A model generated the notes under the pieces. The model was given only the letters and a program-made list of their open reading frames with translations. It was not told where the DNA came from and did no database searches. Of a stretch of 17,019 nt of DNA, positions 1 to 7,639 are shown in pieces; the first letter of the stretch is position 1, and every line of letters starts with the position of its first letter. The DNA is from CAVSWN01 sp046728115 (GTDB lineage Bacteria; Acidobacteriota; Vicinamibacteria; Vicinamibacterales; CAVVIG01), in contig JBKPDW010000276.1 in NCBI GenBank assembly GCA_046728115.1, positions 1-17,019 on the forward strand. The letters are read 5' to 3'. Both the position numbers and the translations under genes were made by a program.

Positions 1-29
1 GATCAGGGATTAGCCGAGAGCACGTTCGT

Positions 30-66
30 CCAATCCCGAGTCCCCAAGCCCCAATCTCGGTTCCCT
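30..66. repeat. Imperfect direct repeat in the leader upstream of psd
   Basis: Two copies of a 16-base unit of the form CCAATCyCGrkTCCCy lie at 30-45 and 51-66, 21 bases apart, with 12 of 16 positions identical by hand count. A CCGAGA/TCTCGG inverted pair (14-19 and 55-60) also spans this leader. The region looks like a remnant of the degenerate CCGAGTCCC-type runs seen between genes in some high-GC genomes; that link is an impression. Bases 1-83 hold no recognisable gene. The frame beginning at base 1 is open and stops at 85-87, so a few C-terminal codons of an upstream gene cannot be excluded. Confidence 0.35.
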
Positions 67-83
67 GGTTTTCACCCTGGCCC

Positions 84-713
84 ATGATTCGCCTCGACCC
101 GGCCGGGCGCCCGTTCATCGGCGGCGCGCTGGTCCTCGCGCTCGTTTCGGGGATCGCGATCGGCTGGCCGTTCGGCATTCTGTTTCTGATCCTCGCGGCC
201 TTCTTCGCCTTCTTCTTTCGCGATCCCGATCGGACATCGGAGACCCGTGATGAGGATGTCTTGTCACCGGCTGATGGGCGCGTCCTCGTTGCCGGGCCTG
301 CTGCGACCACGGGCGCTCCGCCCGGTAGTTGGCAGCAAATCAGCATTTTCCTGTCGCCCATGGACGTGCACGTGAACCGGATCCCGGTCTCGGGCCGCGT
401 CACGCGCGTGACCTACACGCCGGGCCGGTTCCTCCCGGCTTACCGAAACGATGCGGGCGCCGTGAACGAGCGAAGCGAGATCTGGATCGATCACGCCGGC
501 GCCATGGTTGTGGTGCGGCAGATTGTCGGCGTGCTGGCGCGTCGCGTCGTCTGTCGAGTGCAGGTCGGCGTGGATGTACGCGGCGGCGATCGCTACGGGA
601 TCATGAAATTCGGCTCGCGCATGGATACGTTCGTGCCCGAAAGCGCTATTCTGCGCGTCAAGGTAGGCGAGACCGTGCGCGGCGGCGAAACCGTCATAGC
701 GGTGTTACACTGA
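84..713 (+). CDS. psd: Phosphatidylserine decarboxylase proenzyme (short form)
   Basis: Decarboxylates phosphatidylserine to phosphatidylethanolamine at the inner membrane, using a pyruvoyl group made by self-cleavage. The 209-residue length suits the short Psd class. An N-terminal hydrophobic hairpin (about residues 11-45) anchors it. SPADG (61-65) and MDVHVNR (93-99) carry the conserved Asp64 and His96, and the FGS motif ends at Ser178, where cleavage between Gly177 and Ser178 would give the beta chain and a short pyruvoyl alpha chain. These are the family's triad positions by motif. ATG 84 is the first possible start in its frame; no Shine-Dalgarno motif precedes it. pssA follows after 11 bp, so the pair is almost certainly one operon covering the two last steps of PE synthesis. 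Confidence 0.96.
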   Translation: MIRLDPAGRPFIGGALVLALVSGIAIGWPFGILFLILAAFFAFFFRDPDRTSETRDEDVLSPADGRVLVAGPAATTGAPPGSWQQISIFLSPMDVHVNRIPVSGRVTRVTYTPGRFLPAYRNDAGAVNERSEIWIDHAGAMVVVRQIVGVLARRVVCRVQVGVDVRGGDRYGIMKFGSRMDTFVPESAILRVKVGETVRGGETVIAVLH

Positions 714-724
714 AAATCGACCGT

Positions 725-1552
725 ATGACCCAGCCTCAGCCGCGTCTGCGCTTCCTGAGGCGCGCCGCCGATCGGCCCCGGTCGCGATTCCGGCGCGGCG
801 TCTATCTGCTGCCGAGTCTCCTGACGCTGGGCAACATGTTTTGCGGATACGCATGCGTCGTGTACGCCATGCGCGGCGAGTACGAAACCGCGGCGCCATA
901 CATCGGCTTTGCAGTCGTACTGGATATGCTCGACGGCCGCATCGCCCGGATGACAGGAACCACGAGTGCGTTCGGACTGGAATTCGACTCGTTGGCCGAC
1001 GTGATCTCGTTCGGTATGGCGCCCGCGATCCTGTCTTTTCAATGGGGCCTGACCGCGCTCGGCCGCCTTGGCTGGGCCGCGGGCTTTCTGTTTGTCGCTG
1101 CTGCAGCGATGCGGCTCGCGCGCTTCAATATTCAGGCGTCGAGTGGCGGCGACAAACGGTACTTTGTCGGAATGCCAAGTCCCGCGGCGGCCGCGATTCC
1201 AGCAGCCACCGTCTTCGCGTACCCGTCAGGGCTCTCCGACTATCGGGAGGCGATGCCCGCGCTGGCGATGGTGCTGATTCCGGCGCTGCTGATGGTCAGC
1301 ACGATCCGGTTCCGGAGCTTCAAAACGCTCGCCTCGCCCACGCGACGTCCCTACACGGTCCTGCTGCTGTTCGCCGCCGCGATCATGCTGGTCGCCACAC
1401 ACCCGCGTGTCGTACTGGTGCTGATGGCGTACGGCTACCTGGCGTCGGCATTCGTAGGGATGGCCATTGCCCGCTTCAGGCATCGGGGCGGGGCGCCTGC
1501 AGTAGAGCCCAGCCACGACGACGTTCATGCTCGCGACACTGCGGCGGGCTGA
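725..1552 (+). CDS. pssA: CDP-diacylglycerol--serine O-phosphatidyltransferase
   Basis: Joins CDP-diacylglycerol and L-serine to make phosphatidylserine, the substrate of the Psd encoded just upstream. It is a 275-residue integral membrane protein. The CDP-alcohol phosphatidyltransferase signature DG-x2-AR-x8-G-x3-D-x3-D is complete, with Asp70, Gly71, Ala74, Arg75, Gly84, Asp88 and Asp92. Several hydrophobic helices follow (about 35-68, 95-130, 175-200 and 215-260). ATG 725 is chosen because the basic N-terminus leads directly into the family's first helix and it lies 11 bp after psd. The frame is open further upstream, but that stretch overlaps psd and reads as a shadow. The last 28 bp overlap the 3' end of the oppositely oriented histidine kinase gene. 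Confidence 0.95.
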   Translation: MTQPQPRLRFLRRAADRPRSRFRRGVYLLPSLLTLGNMFCGYACVVYAMRGEYETAAPYIGFAVVLDMLDGRIARMTGTTSAFGLEFDSLADVISFGMAPAILSFQWGLTALGRLGWAAGFLFVAAAAMRLARFNIQASSGGDKRYFVGMPSPAAAAIPAATVFAYPSGLSDYREAMPALAMVLIPALLMVSTIRFRSFKTLASPTRRPYTVLLLFAAAIMLVATHPRVVLVLMAYGYLASAFVGMAIARFRHRGGAPAVEPSHDDVHARDTAAG

Positions 1553-4500
1553 AGCAGGGGCAGCCTCATCGTCACCGTTGTGCCGACGCCGCGTCGGCTG
1601 CGGACTTCGATCGTTCCCCCATTCAATTCAATATTCCGTTTGGCGATCGTGAGGCCAAGCCCTGTGCCGATTGCCTTGGTCGAGAAATATGGCTCGAAGA
1701 TTCTTGCCGCCGCATCCTCATCCATTCCGACGCCAGTGTCGGTGATTTCGATCGAGACCGTTTCCTGATTTGCGGACACACCGACTTTCAGTTGGCCGGT
1801 GCCAGGCATCGCGTGCAGTGCGTTCTCGATGATGTTGGTCAGCGCGCGTGCGAAGAGCGTCCGATCGATCGACACGGCCGGAAGATCGATTGGCGCGTCG
1901 ACGTCGATTGTGATGCGGCCGGCCAATGGCGCACGGTACGGCTCGACGACTTCCTCGATCAGCGCGGCGATCGGCGTCGCTTCGGGTCGCGCGATCGGCG
2001 ACGAGGCGAAGCTCGAGAACTCCGCTGCAATCTGGCGGAGCAGTCTCACCTGCGAAAGGATGGCGTTGACGCAGTTGTCCAGAACCGGTGACAGCGGACG
2101 ACCCTGGTCCATGTTCACGCGCTGTGCGTGCTCCGCTGACAGCTGAATGGGCGTGAGTGGATTCTTGATGTCGTGCGCGACCTGCCGCGCCATCTCGGCC
2201 CAGGCCTCGAGGCGTTGCGAGCGCTCGAGCTCGCGGCGCTGTCGCTTGAGGTCGTCGGCCATCTGATTGAAGTCCTGCACGAGACGTCTGAGCTCGTCGG
2301 ACGATGTCGCGGCGATGCGCGCATCGAGGTCGCCGCGCGCGATTCGGCGCGTGGCGCGCGTCAGGCGGTTGACGGGATCCGCAATGCGCTCCGCCATCCA
2401 GTAGCCGACGGCGGCGCCCAGCAGACTGAACAGGACCGCGCCCGACATCACGCGGCGGTCGAGCTCGTCGATTTGCTCCTCGATCTGCTGCTGCCGATTG
2501 GTCAGCGGCACGGTGACGATTTCCTCGCGGCCACCGCTGCGAACGGGTGCGGCGGCCAGCAGATACGGAAAATCGCCCACTTCTTCGTGGCTCACCATCG
2601 CCGGCAGCCGATTGAGCACGATGTTCTCGTAGATCTCTCCGGGCGTACGGTTCGACAAGAGCTGCGCCAAAAAGAGATCGCGAGCGCTGGTCGCCTGAAG
2701 GCGAGCACGGTCGAAGAGATTGACATCTTCGTTGACCGCGCGACGCACGAGGATCATCACCTGATCATCGATAGCAGCCAGCCCTGCTGTGCCGCGCTGC
2801 TGGAGCGTGGCGTAGTCCTCCACCAGACGCTGAGCCGTCGTGACAGTGCGCGCCGCGGCGTCCTCGGCGCCAGCAAGCACTTGCGAACGGAAGTAGTTAC
2901 GGGTCACGACTGCCAGGATCACGACGGGGACGACCGCGCCGGCAACGAAGAACAGAAACAGTTTGTGGTAGAAGCTGGACCGGATTTCGCGGAGCAAGCC
3001 GCGGCCGCTGTGCGGCGAACGGAGCATGAACGCCGTGAAGAGGGTGGCGACGATGAACAGCAGAGCGTAGAGGACGAAGACCAACAGAATGAGCTCGGCA
3101 AGCCTGATCAGATGACCAACCCACGTCACTTGGGGATAGCCGAGCGCGTAGATGCCGCCGCGGTCGTTCAGGATCAAGAGGCGAAATCTGCCGTCGTCCC
3201 GGTCGGCCTCTGCCCAGAACGGTTCGCGCGAGGCCACCGCGCGCGCGAATGCGGAATCGGGCAGCGTCCACACGTCCGTGCCGAGCGCGTAGATGGGGCT
3301 GCGGCTCCATCCGTACATCACAAATTCGACGTCACGGCCCGATACCGCTTCTTGCGGACGCGACGTCGGGCGGAGCGCTTCGAGATAGGGACTTTGATAG
3401 GAAATGAACGGTAGATCCTCCGGGTCCAGCATCGCGCGCACCGTGATGCCGCCGATCGGACGACCGCGGGAATTACAGATCCCGCGGCTGGCGCGGAGCA
3501 CATGGCGCTCGGTCGATCCAAACGGCGACGCCTCCTCGAGTGAATCCCACGTGCAGTCCGCGGGCCGATAAGGCGCCGTTTCGGATTCCGGCAGGTTCAA
3601 TGCGAAGCGACTGATGAGCCGGCCGTTGGCATCGAACAGTTCCACGGCAGATTTCAGCCGATATACGGCCAGCGGTGTGCGCGACCACACGACGAAGGCG
3701 AGGAATGCCCGATCGGAGACGGCGGTCGTCGATGAGGGTCCTTCGACGAAGTCGCTCAGCGCCGGCAGCGCGTCGATCTCGTCGACGGTCGCCTGGAGTT
3801 GCTCCTTGAGCCGCTCACGCTGGCCGAGCGCCTGCGGTCCATAGTCTGTCGCCATGAGGCGGTCCTTGGCGTCGGTGGCGAACGCGTAGAGCGAGGGATA
3901 CATTGCAAGCGACGGCAGAACCAGGGCGAGCAGGAAGGCGAACATTCGGGCCGTCTGCGACGCCCGTCGGGATCGCGTGCGCAGCCGAACCAGAGACGCG
4001 GCGCAGGCGCCGGCCGCCACGAGTCCAACGATCATCGGACCGACGGGAATCGTGGGGCGTCGACCCGATAGCGCCACCGCGACTGCACCGCCTGCAAGCC
4101 ACGCGACCGGAGCCAGACGCACCGCGACTGCACGTGGCGTCCGTCTCAGCAGCGACGGAATCCGAATCAGCGCCGCCGCGGTCCAGATCGCGGTCGCGTG
4201 AAGCAGCACCAGGGAAAAAGAAATCCCCAATCGTGCCGCACTCAGTGGATGCAGGGAGAAACGGAGTACGTCGAAGGGACTGTCGGCGACGACGCGACGG
4301 AGAAGCCGCTCATAGTTCCACAGCAGCACGACATCGGCGGCGCCAACCAGCGCGAACGCGACGACGACGAAGATCGCCGCCGAGGAGTGCGCGGTCAGGA
4401 TGGCTGGGCGGGGACGGGCCATGCGACGCCGCTCGATGAGGTCCACGCCAATCCAGACGAGCGCCGACATGGTGAGCGTCGTGAAGAGAAGGTCGAGCGG

Positions 4501-5400
4501 CGTCGGGCCCGGACTGGGTGCGAGCGGCAGCAGCGCCGCGTACAGGATGAACCGGACGGCGACGATGAGCGCGACGAGCCAGGCGGTCGCGATGGCGAAG
4601 CCTCCGATATCGGGCGCCACTCGGCGTCGATCGATGAACGGCGCCGTGCAGAGAAGCAGGGTGATCGCGACGACGAGGAGGAGTCCGGTCCGGACGGTCT
4701 TCCTCAAGCGCCCTCTGGCGTCAGCCAGATCGGCGCGCTCGACTTCAGCGGCCACGAGCGCAGATCCATCGGGGGCACGAACGGCAAAGCTGAACGGTTC
4801 CTGGCTCTCTGCGCCTATGACCGGCGGTCGGACCGTCACAGGCGCGATGGACGACTGCATCACGAAACCCCTGCCGGGGGTGGGCTGGAGCGTTCCGAGC
4901 GACTCCTCGACGACGACCGTGCCGCGTCGTGTCGTCGTCTGACCGGCGGCCTCGACGATCGGTTCGATGTGGATCAGTCGTGGTCCGAGAGCGCCTGGCG
5001 CGAAGAAGACGGCACGAGGTCCCTGGATGCGTTCCTTCGGGAGATCCCACACGCGGCCGCTCCACGCCAATGGATTGGCGGCGGCGTCGTAGATGGTCAC
5101 GCCGGTGCGGCCGCGCGCTTCGGTGGAGACAGCGTTGTCGACGAGATCGAAGAGGCGTTTGGCTTGCGCCTGATCGTGCGGCGCCAGGTCTATCGCGTCA
5201 CGCGCGGCGGTCAGGGGCCCGGCAATCCGCTGAAGGGAGGCGGCGGCGCTGCCGAAGCGCTCGTCGATTTCCGTTTCGAGCCTGGCAACCGCCGCCTCGT
5301 CGGAGGTTCCGAAGCGGATGCGCTCGACGATCCAGCCAACCGTTACAACCAACACCGCGGCTGCGACTCCGGCCCGGATGACGCGCAAGATGAGCGACAC
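1525..5400 (-). CDS. Large NtrY-like multi-pass sensor histidine kinase
   Basis: Predicted membrane sensor kinase of 1291 residues. Visible in order: a first TM helix (about 8-25); an extracytoplasmic region (26-235); a bundle of about eight helices (237-505); a second soluble region (506-764); two TM segments (about 767-793 and 811-833); an extracytoplasmic sensor segment (834-983); a TM helix (984-1003); HAMP (about 1004-1055); HisKA with the phospho-acceptor His1076 in AHDIKNPLTPIQLSAEH; and HATPase_c with N-box (NIIENALHAM), DTGVGMD, FEPYFST and GTGLGL. The H-box resembles NtrY/NtrB-type kinases. It is much larger than ordinary NtrY (roughly 750 residues). No partner response regulator is adjacent: downstream lies convergent pssA. 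The start is uncertain: GTG 5400 is used, GTG 5409 adds three residues, and neither has a Shine-Dalgarno motif. The signal sensed is unknown. Confidence 0.9.
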   Translation of the reverse strand: MSLILRVIRAGVAAAVLVVTVGWIVERIRFGTSDEAAVARLETEIDERFGSAAASLQRIAGPLTAARDAIDLAPHDQAQAKRLFDLVDNAVSTEARGRTGVTIYDAAANPLAWSGRVWDLPKERIQGPRAVFFAPGALGPRLIHIEPIVEAAGQTTTRRGTVVVEESLGTLQPTPGRGFVMQSSIAPVTVRPPVIGAESQEPFSFAVRAPDGSALVAAEVERADLADARGRLRKTVRTGLLLVVAITLLLCTAPFIDRRRVAPDIGGFAIATAWLVALIVAVRFILYAALLPLAPSPGPTPLDLLFTTLTMSALVWIGVDLIERRRMARPRPAILTAHSSAAIFVVVAFALVGAADVVLLWNYERLLRRVVADSPFDVLRFSLHPLSAARLGISFSLVLLHATAIWTAAALIRIPSLLRRTPRAVAVRLAPVAWLAGGAVAVALSGRRPTIPVGPMIVGLVAAGACAASLVRLRTRSRRASQTARMFAFLLALVLPSLAMYPSLYAFATDAKDRLMATDYGPQALGQRERLKEQLQATVDEIDALPALSDFVEGPSSTTAVSDRAFLAFVVWSRTPLAVYRLKSAVELFDANGRLISRFALNLPESETAPYRPADCTWDSLEEASPFGSTERHVLRASRGICNSRGRPIGGITVRAMLDPEDLPFISYQSPYLEALRPTSRPQEAVSGRDVEFVMYGWSRSPIYALGTDVWTLPDSAFARAVASREPFWAEADRDDGRFRLLILNDRGGIYALGYPQVTWVGHLIRLAELILLVFVLYALLFIVATLFTAFMLRSPHSGRGLLREIRSSFYHKLFLFFVAGAVVPVVILAVVTRNYFRSQVLAGAEDAAARTVTTAQRLVEDYATLQQRGTAGLAAIDDQVMILVRRAVNEDVNLFDRARLQATSARDLFLAQLLSNRTPGEIYENIVLNRLPAMVSHEEVGDFPYLLAAAPVRSGGREEIVTVPLTNRQQQIEEQIDELDRRVMSGAVLFSLLGAAVGYWMAERIADPVNRLTRATRRIARGDLDARIAATSSDELRRLVQDFNQMADDLKRQRRELERSQRLEAWAEMARQVAHDIKNPLTPIQLSAEHAQRVNMDQGRPLSPVLDNCVNAILSQVRLLRQIAAEFSSFASSPIARPEATPIAALIEEVVEPYRAPLAGRITIDVDAPIDLPAVSIDRTLFARALTNIIENALHAMPGTGQLKVGVSANQETVSIEITDTGVGMDEDAAARIFEPYFSTKAIGTGLGLTIAKRNIELNGGTIEVRSRRGVGTTVTMRLPLLQPAAVSRA

Positions 5401-5413
5401 GCCACTCACAGGA

Positions 5414-5420
5414 TACAATA
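5414..5420. promoter_or_regulatory. Overlapping back-to-back -10-like boxes in the kinase/membrane-protein divergence
   Basis: TACAAT (5414-5419, + strand) matches the -10 consensus at 5 of 6 bases; TATTGT (5420-5415, - strand) overlaps it on the other strand. They sit in the 30-bp gap between two divergent genes. A start about 7 bases after each box would fall near 5426 (5 bases before TTG 5431) and near 5408 (beside the GTG codons at 5409 and 5400). No convincing -35 box was found on either strand. Promoter activity is inferred. Confidence 0.4.
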
Positions 5421-5430
5421 GCGAAATCGC

Positions 5431-6438
5431 TTGGATCTGAAGCACCTGCTCAAGCGCGGCGCGCTCATCGCAGCCGCCAATTGGCCGACCGTCGCCATTC
5501 AATTCGTGGCGCAGGCGACGTTTCAGGTGCTGCTTGCCGTTCCCATCATCGGGGCCGCCATCCTCATCACCGTGCTCCTCGGCGCGGATCTCGCTGATCT
5601 CCTGCAAGGGAGTCTTCGGGAGATGTTCTCGACGATCGCCGGCGCGCTGTTGTCCGAGCCTGTCGCTCTCGTCGCGTTCATGACCGCGTTCTGCCTCGTC
5701 CTCCTCGGCGGTTCCGTGCTGATGTTCGTCGTCAAAGGCGGCACGGTCGATGTGCTGTTGGCCGCGAACGCCGCAGCGGGACCGATCGAACAACAACCCC
5801 TCAGCTTCGAAGCGCTGCGCGGCGCGTCCCGCTTCACCGTGCCGCTGTTCACGACGGGCTGCGCGCGGCTCTTCCGCAGGTATCTCCTGCTCGGTCTGTT
5901 CTTGATCGTCGTCTACGGTGTCTCGATCGTCGGCTACGTCACGTTTGTGGTCTACGGATACCGCATCGCCGAGGGACGCGTGCTCGTGATCGGCTGGACG
6001 TTCATTGCCGCCCTCGCTGCGGCGGCACTCGTCGGATGGATCACGCTGATCAATCTCGCGTATCTCCTGATGCAGATCGCCATGGCGGCCGACAATATCG
6101 GCTTGGTCGACGGGGCACGCGCGGTCGTCCGGTTCGTGCGGTCCGAGTTCCGGGATCTGGTTCTGGTGTTTTTCGTCGTGCTGGCGATGGTGGTCGCGGC
6201 CATGCTGGCATCGGCTCTCGCCTGGTCCGGCGTCGGCCTGATCGCGTTCATTCCGCTCGTGGGCCTCGCCGTGTTTCCACTACAGCTGGTCGCGCTCCTG
6301 GTGCGCGGTCTGGTGTTCGAATATCTCGGCCTGACGGCTCTGGGCGCCTACGCGACGCTCTATCAAGGGTACATGGCACGCCGTTCCGAAGTGCCGCGCC
6401 GCACGGCGGTCCAATCCCCGATTCAGCACCCGGCGTAA
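5431..6438 (+). CDS. Multi-pass membrane protein of unknown function
   Basis: I do not recognise this 335-residue protein. It is strongly hydrophobic, with about six or seven membrane segments (roughly residues 10-50, 70-105, 150-178, 184-220, and a long hydrophobic block near 235-315). The linkers are short, and the loop after the second segment (about 105-148) is the largest hydrophilic part. No catalytic or nucleotide-binding motif was seen. The TTG start is chosen because it begins a basic N-terminus (MDLKHLLKRG) directly before the first membrane segment and lies just beyond the divergent kinase. The next candidate start, a GTG near 5506, would cut the first helix. It is divergent from the kinase by 30 bp and convergent with the beta-propeller gene by 9 bp, so it is probably transcribed alone. 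Confidence 0.8.
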   Translation: MDLKHLLKRGALIAAANWPTVAIQFVAQATFQVLLAVPIIGAAILITVLLGADLADLLQGSLREMFSTIAGALLSEPVALVAFMTAFCLVLLGGSVLMFVVKGGTVDVLLAANAAAGPIEQQPLSFEALRGASRFTVPLFTTGCARLFRRYLLLGLFLIVVYGVSIVGYVTFVVYGYRIAEGRVLVIGWTFIAALAAAALVGWITLINLAYLLMQIAMAADNIGLVDGARAVVRFVRSEFRDLVLVFFVVLAMVVAAMLASALAWSGVGLIAFIPLVGLAVFPLQLVALLVRGLVFEYLGLTALGAYATLYQGYMARRSEVPRRTAVQSPIQHPA

Positions 6439-6447
6439 GAAACCGTC

Positions 6448-7605
6448 CTACCGCTTCGGCTTTGCGGGCGACATCGAGATCACATTCGGCAGCGGTTCGG
6501 TGAGGATGCTGGACATCGGGTCGAGCCGGCGTGTGACCAGCTGCGCGGCGGCGCCCTTGGCGAGATCGCGCGTCACCACGATCACCGTCGGCAGCTTCGA
6601 AACCGGATCGTCGACGATGTGCGGCGGCGCCGCCACATCCGCGCCCGGATCGAGACTGCCTCCGGGCGTACCATCTTTGACGTTGTAAGCCTGCATCACC
6701 GACGACTGACCTGCGACGACCAACCTGTCGACGATCTTGACCGGACCCCACACGGGTCTGATCGGCAGCGCGCGCATCCACTGTTGCACGCCGCTGACGC
6801 GATCGAGCGAGCGCAGGACATTGTCGAGGGAGACGAAGTAGACGTGATGCTCGTCGACAGCCGGGAGGCCGATGACGTCGCCTCCTGTTCGCCAACGCCA
6901 ATCGACGCTGCCGTTCTTCGTCATCAGGCAGTACATGAAATTGTCCTGCGACCCGGCGTAGAGGCGATCCTTGAACACGATTACCTCGCTGACCGGACCG
7001 CCCAGGCGCCGCTCCCACACCGCTGCTCCCGTGTCGACGCTTAGCGCTACGACGCGGCCGTCTTCCGTCGGAACATAGACGCGATCGCCGGAGAGGGCCG
7101 GCACGGCCCGCGCGGGCGATTCGATCTCGCGCCGCCAGACCAACTGACCATCAGTCGCGCGGAACGTGAGGATGGAACCATTTGACGTGGCTGCGACCAG
7201 CCAACCGAGGTCCGACGCCAGGGGGACGGGAAACGTTTCGTGTTGCTCGAGGCGCCACGCGACAGAGCCGTCGCTGACGCGGCGCGCAACGATCGAATCA
7301 GGTTCAACGGAAAAGACGAGCCCGTCGCCGACGGCCGGCTGCAAGAGCGGTTGAGCCGCGACCAGCCACTGCTGCTCGCCGTCGAGCAGCGTGTACGCGA
7401 CCAGGCGTTCCCCTTCGATGCCGAAGTAGACGCGCTCGCCGTCGAACGCCGGCGGCACCGACAGCTGATTGTTCAGGGCGAGCGCCCAGATCGCCCTGGT
7501 GGGAAACAGCGACAACGGCTCGGGTTTGGGGTCGCGAAACGCCGCGATACTCACGACAGACAGAGCTATCAGCGCTGTAGCACTACAACATCTTGTGGTC
7601 AACAC
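6448..7605 (-). CDS. Exported PQQ-like (BamB-type) beta-propeller repeat protein
   Basis: A 385-residue protein with an N-terminal signal-like hydrophobic segment (about residues 5-20, ending SVVSIAAF) and no lipobox cysteine at the right place. The rest is built of PQQ-like beta-propeller blades, each ending in a W-containing strand: AVWRLE-, LVWRRE-, AVWERR-, VDWRWR- and QQWMRA-type motifs alternate with VYFGIE/VYVPTE/LYAGSQ/VYFVSL strands. This fold is shared by BamB and PQQ dehydrogenases. No dehydrogenase active-site motifs were seen, so a structural or binding role in the envelope is more likely. GTG 7605 is used; TTG 7602 is equally possible. It is convergent with the upstream membrane-protein gene and divergent from guaA. 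Confidence 0.82.
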   Translation of the reverse strand: MLTTRCCSATALIALSVVSIAAFRDPKPEPLSLFPTRAIWALALNNQLSVPPAFDGERVYFGIEGERLVAYTLLDGEQQWLVAAQPLLQPAVGDGLVFSVEPDSIVARRVSDGSVAWRLEQHETFPVPLASDLGWLVAATSNGSILTFRATDGQLVWRREIESPARAVPALSGDRVYVPTEDGRVVALSVDTGAAVWERRLGGPVSEVIVFKDRLYAGSQDNFMYCLMTKNGSVDWRWRTGGDVIGLPAVDEHHVYFVSLDNVLRSLDRVSGVQQWMRALPIRPVWGPVKIVDRLVVAGQSSVMQAYNVKDGTPGGSLDPGADVAAPPHIVDDPVSKLPTVIVVTRDLAKGAAAQLVTRRLDPMSSILTEPLPNVISMSPAKPKR

Positions 7606-7608
7606 CGC

Positions 7609-7615
7609 TATAATA
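7609..7615. promoter_or_regulatory. Overlapping back-to-back -10 boxes in the propeller/guaA divergence
   Basis: A perfect TATAAT (7609-7614, + strand) overlaps TATTAT (7615-7610, - strand) inside the near-palindrome CGCTATAATAGCG (7606-7618). The plus box predicts transcription from about 7621, a 19-base leader for guaA. The minus box predicts a start near 7603, right at the GTG 7605/TTG 7602 start codons of the propeller gene. No clear -35 was seen on either strand (the best guaA candidate, ACAACA with an 18-bp spacer, matches 3 of 6). Confidence 0.5.
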
Positions 7616-7639
7616 GCGTCATCCTTCGGGTCCCTTCCG

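Noticed and set aside
1..87. C-terminus of an upstream gene ending in an ATGA overlap with psd
   Set aside because: The frame is open for 28 codons, but the peptide is not recognisable and coincides with imperfect repeats; too short to support.
329..724. Upstream extension of the pssA frame inside psd
   Set aside because: The peptide is Arg-rich shadow sequence. The family N-terminus starts at ATG 725, 11 bp after psd.
4198..5421. Plus-strand frame of 407 codons antisense to the sensor kinase
   Set aside because: Highly charged, repetitive Arg/Asp/Gly composition with no motif, while the kinase on the other strand shows clear domains.
5401..5796. N-terminal extension of the kinase frame through the divergent membrane-protein gene
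   Set aside because: The extension is hydrophilic and low-complexity, and it is antisense to a convincing membrane protein. The first real membrane helix begins just after GTG 5400/5409.
6439..6475. CCGC/GCGG hairpin between the convergent membrane-protein and propeller genes as a terminator
   Set aside because: Only 4 bp of stem with a 9-base loop, lying inside the last codons of the propeller gene with no T-run.
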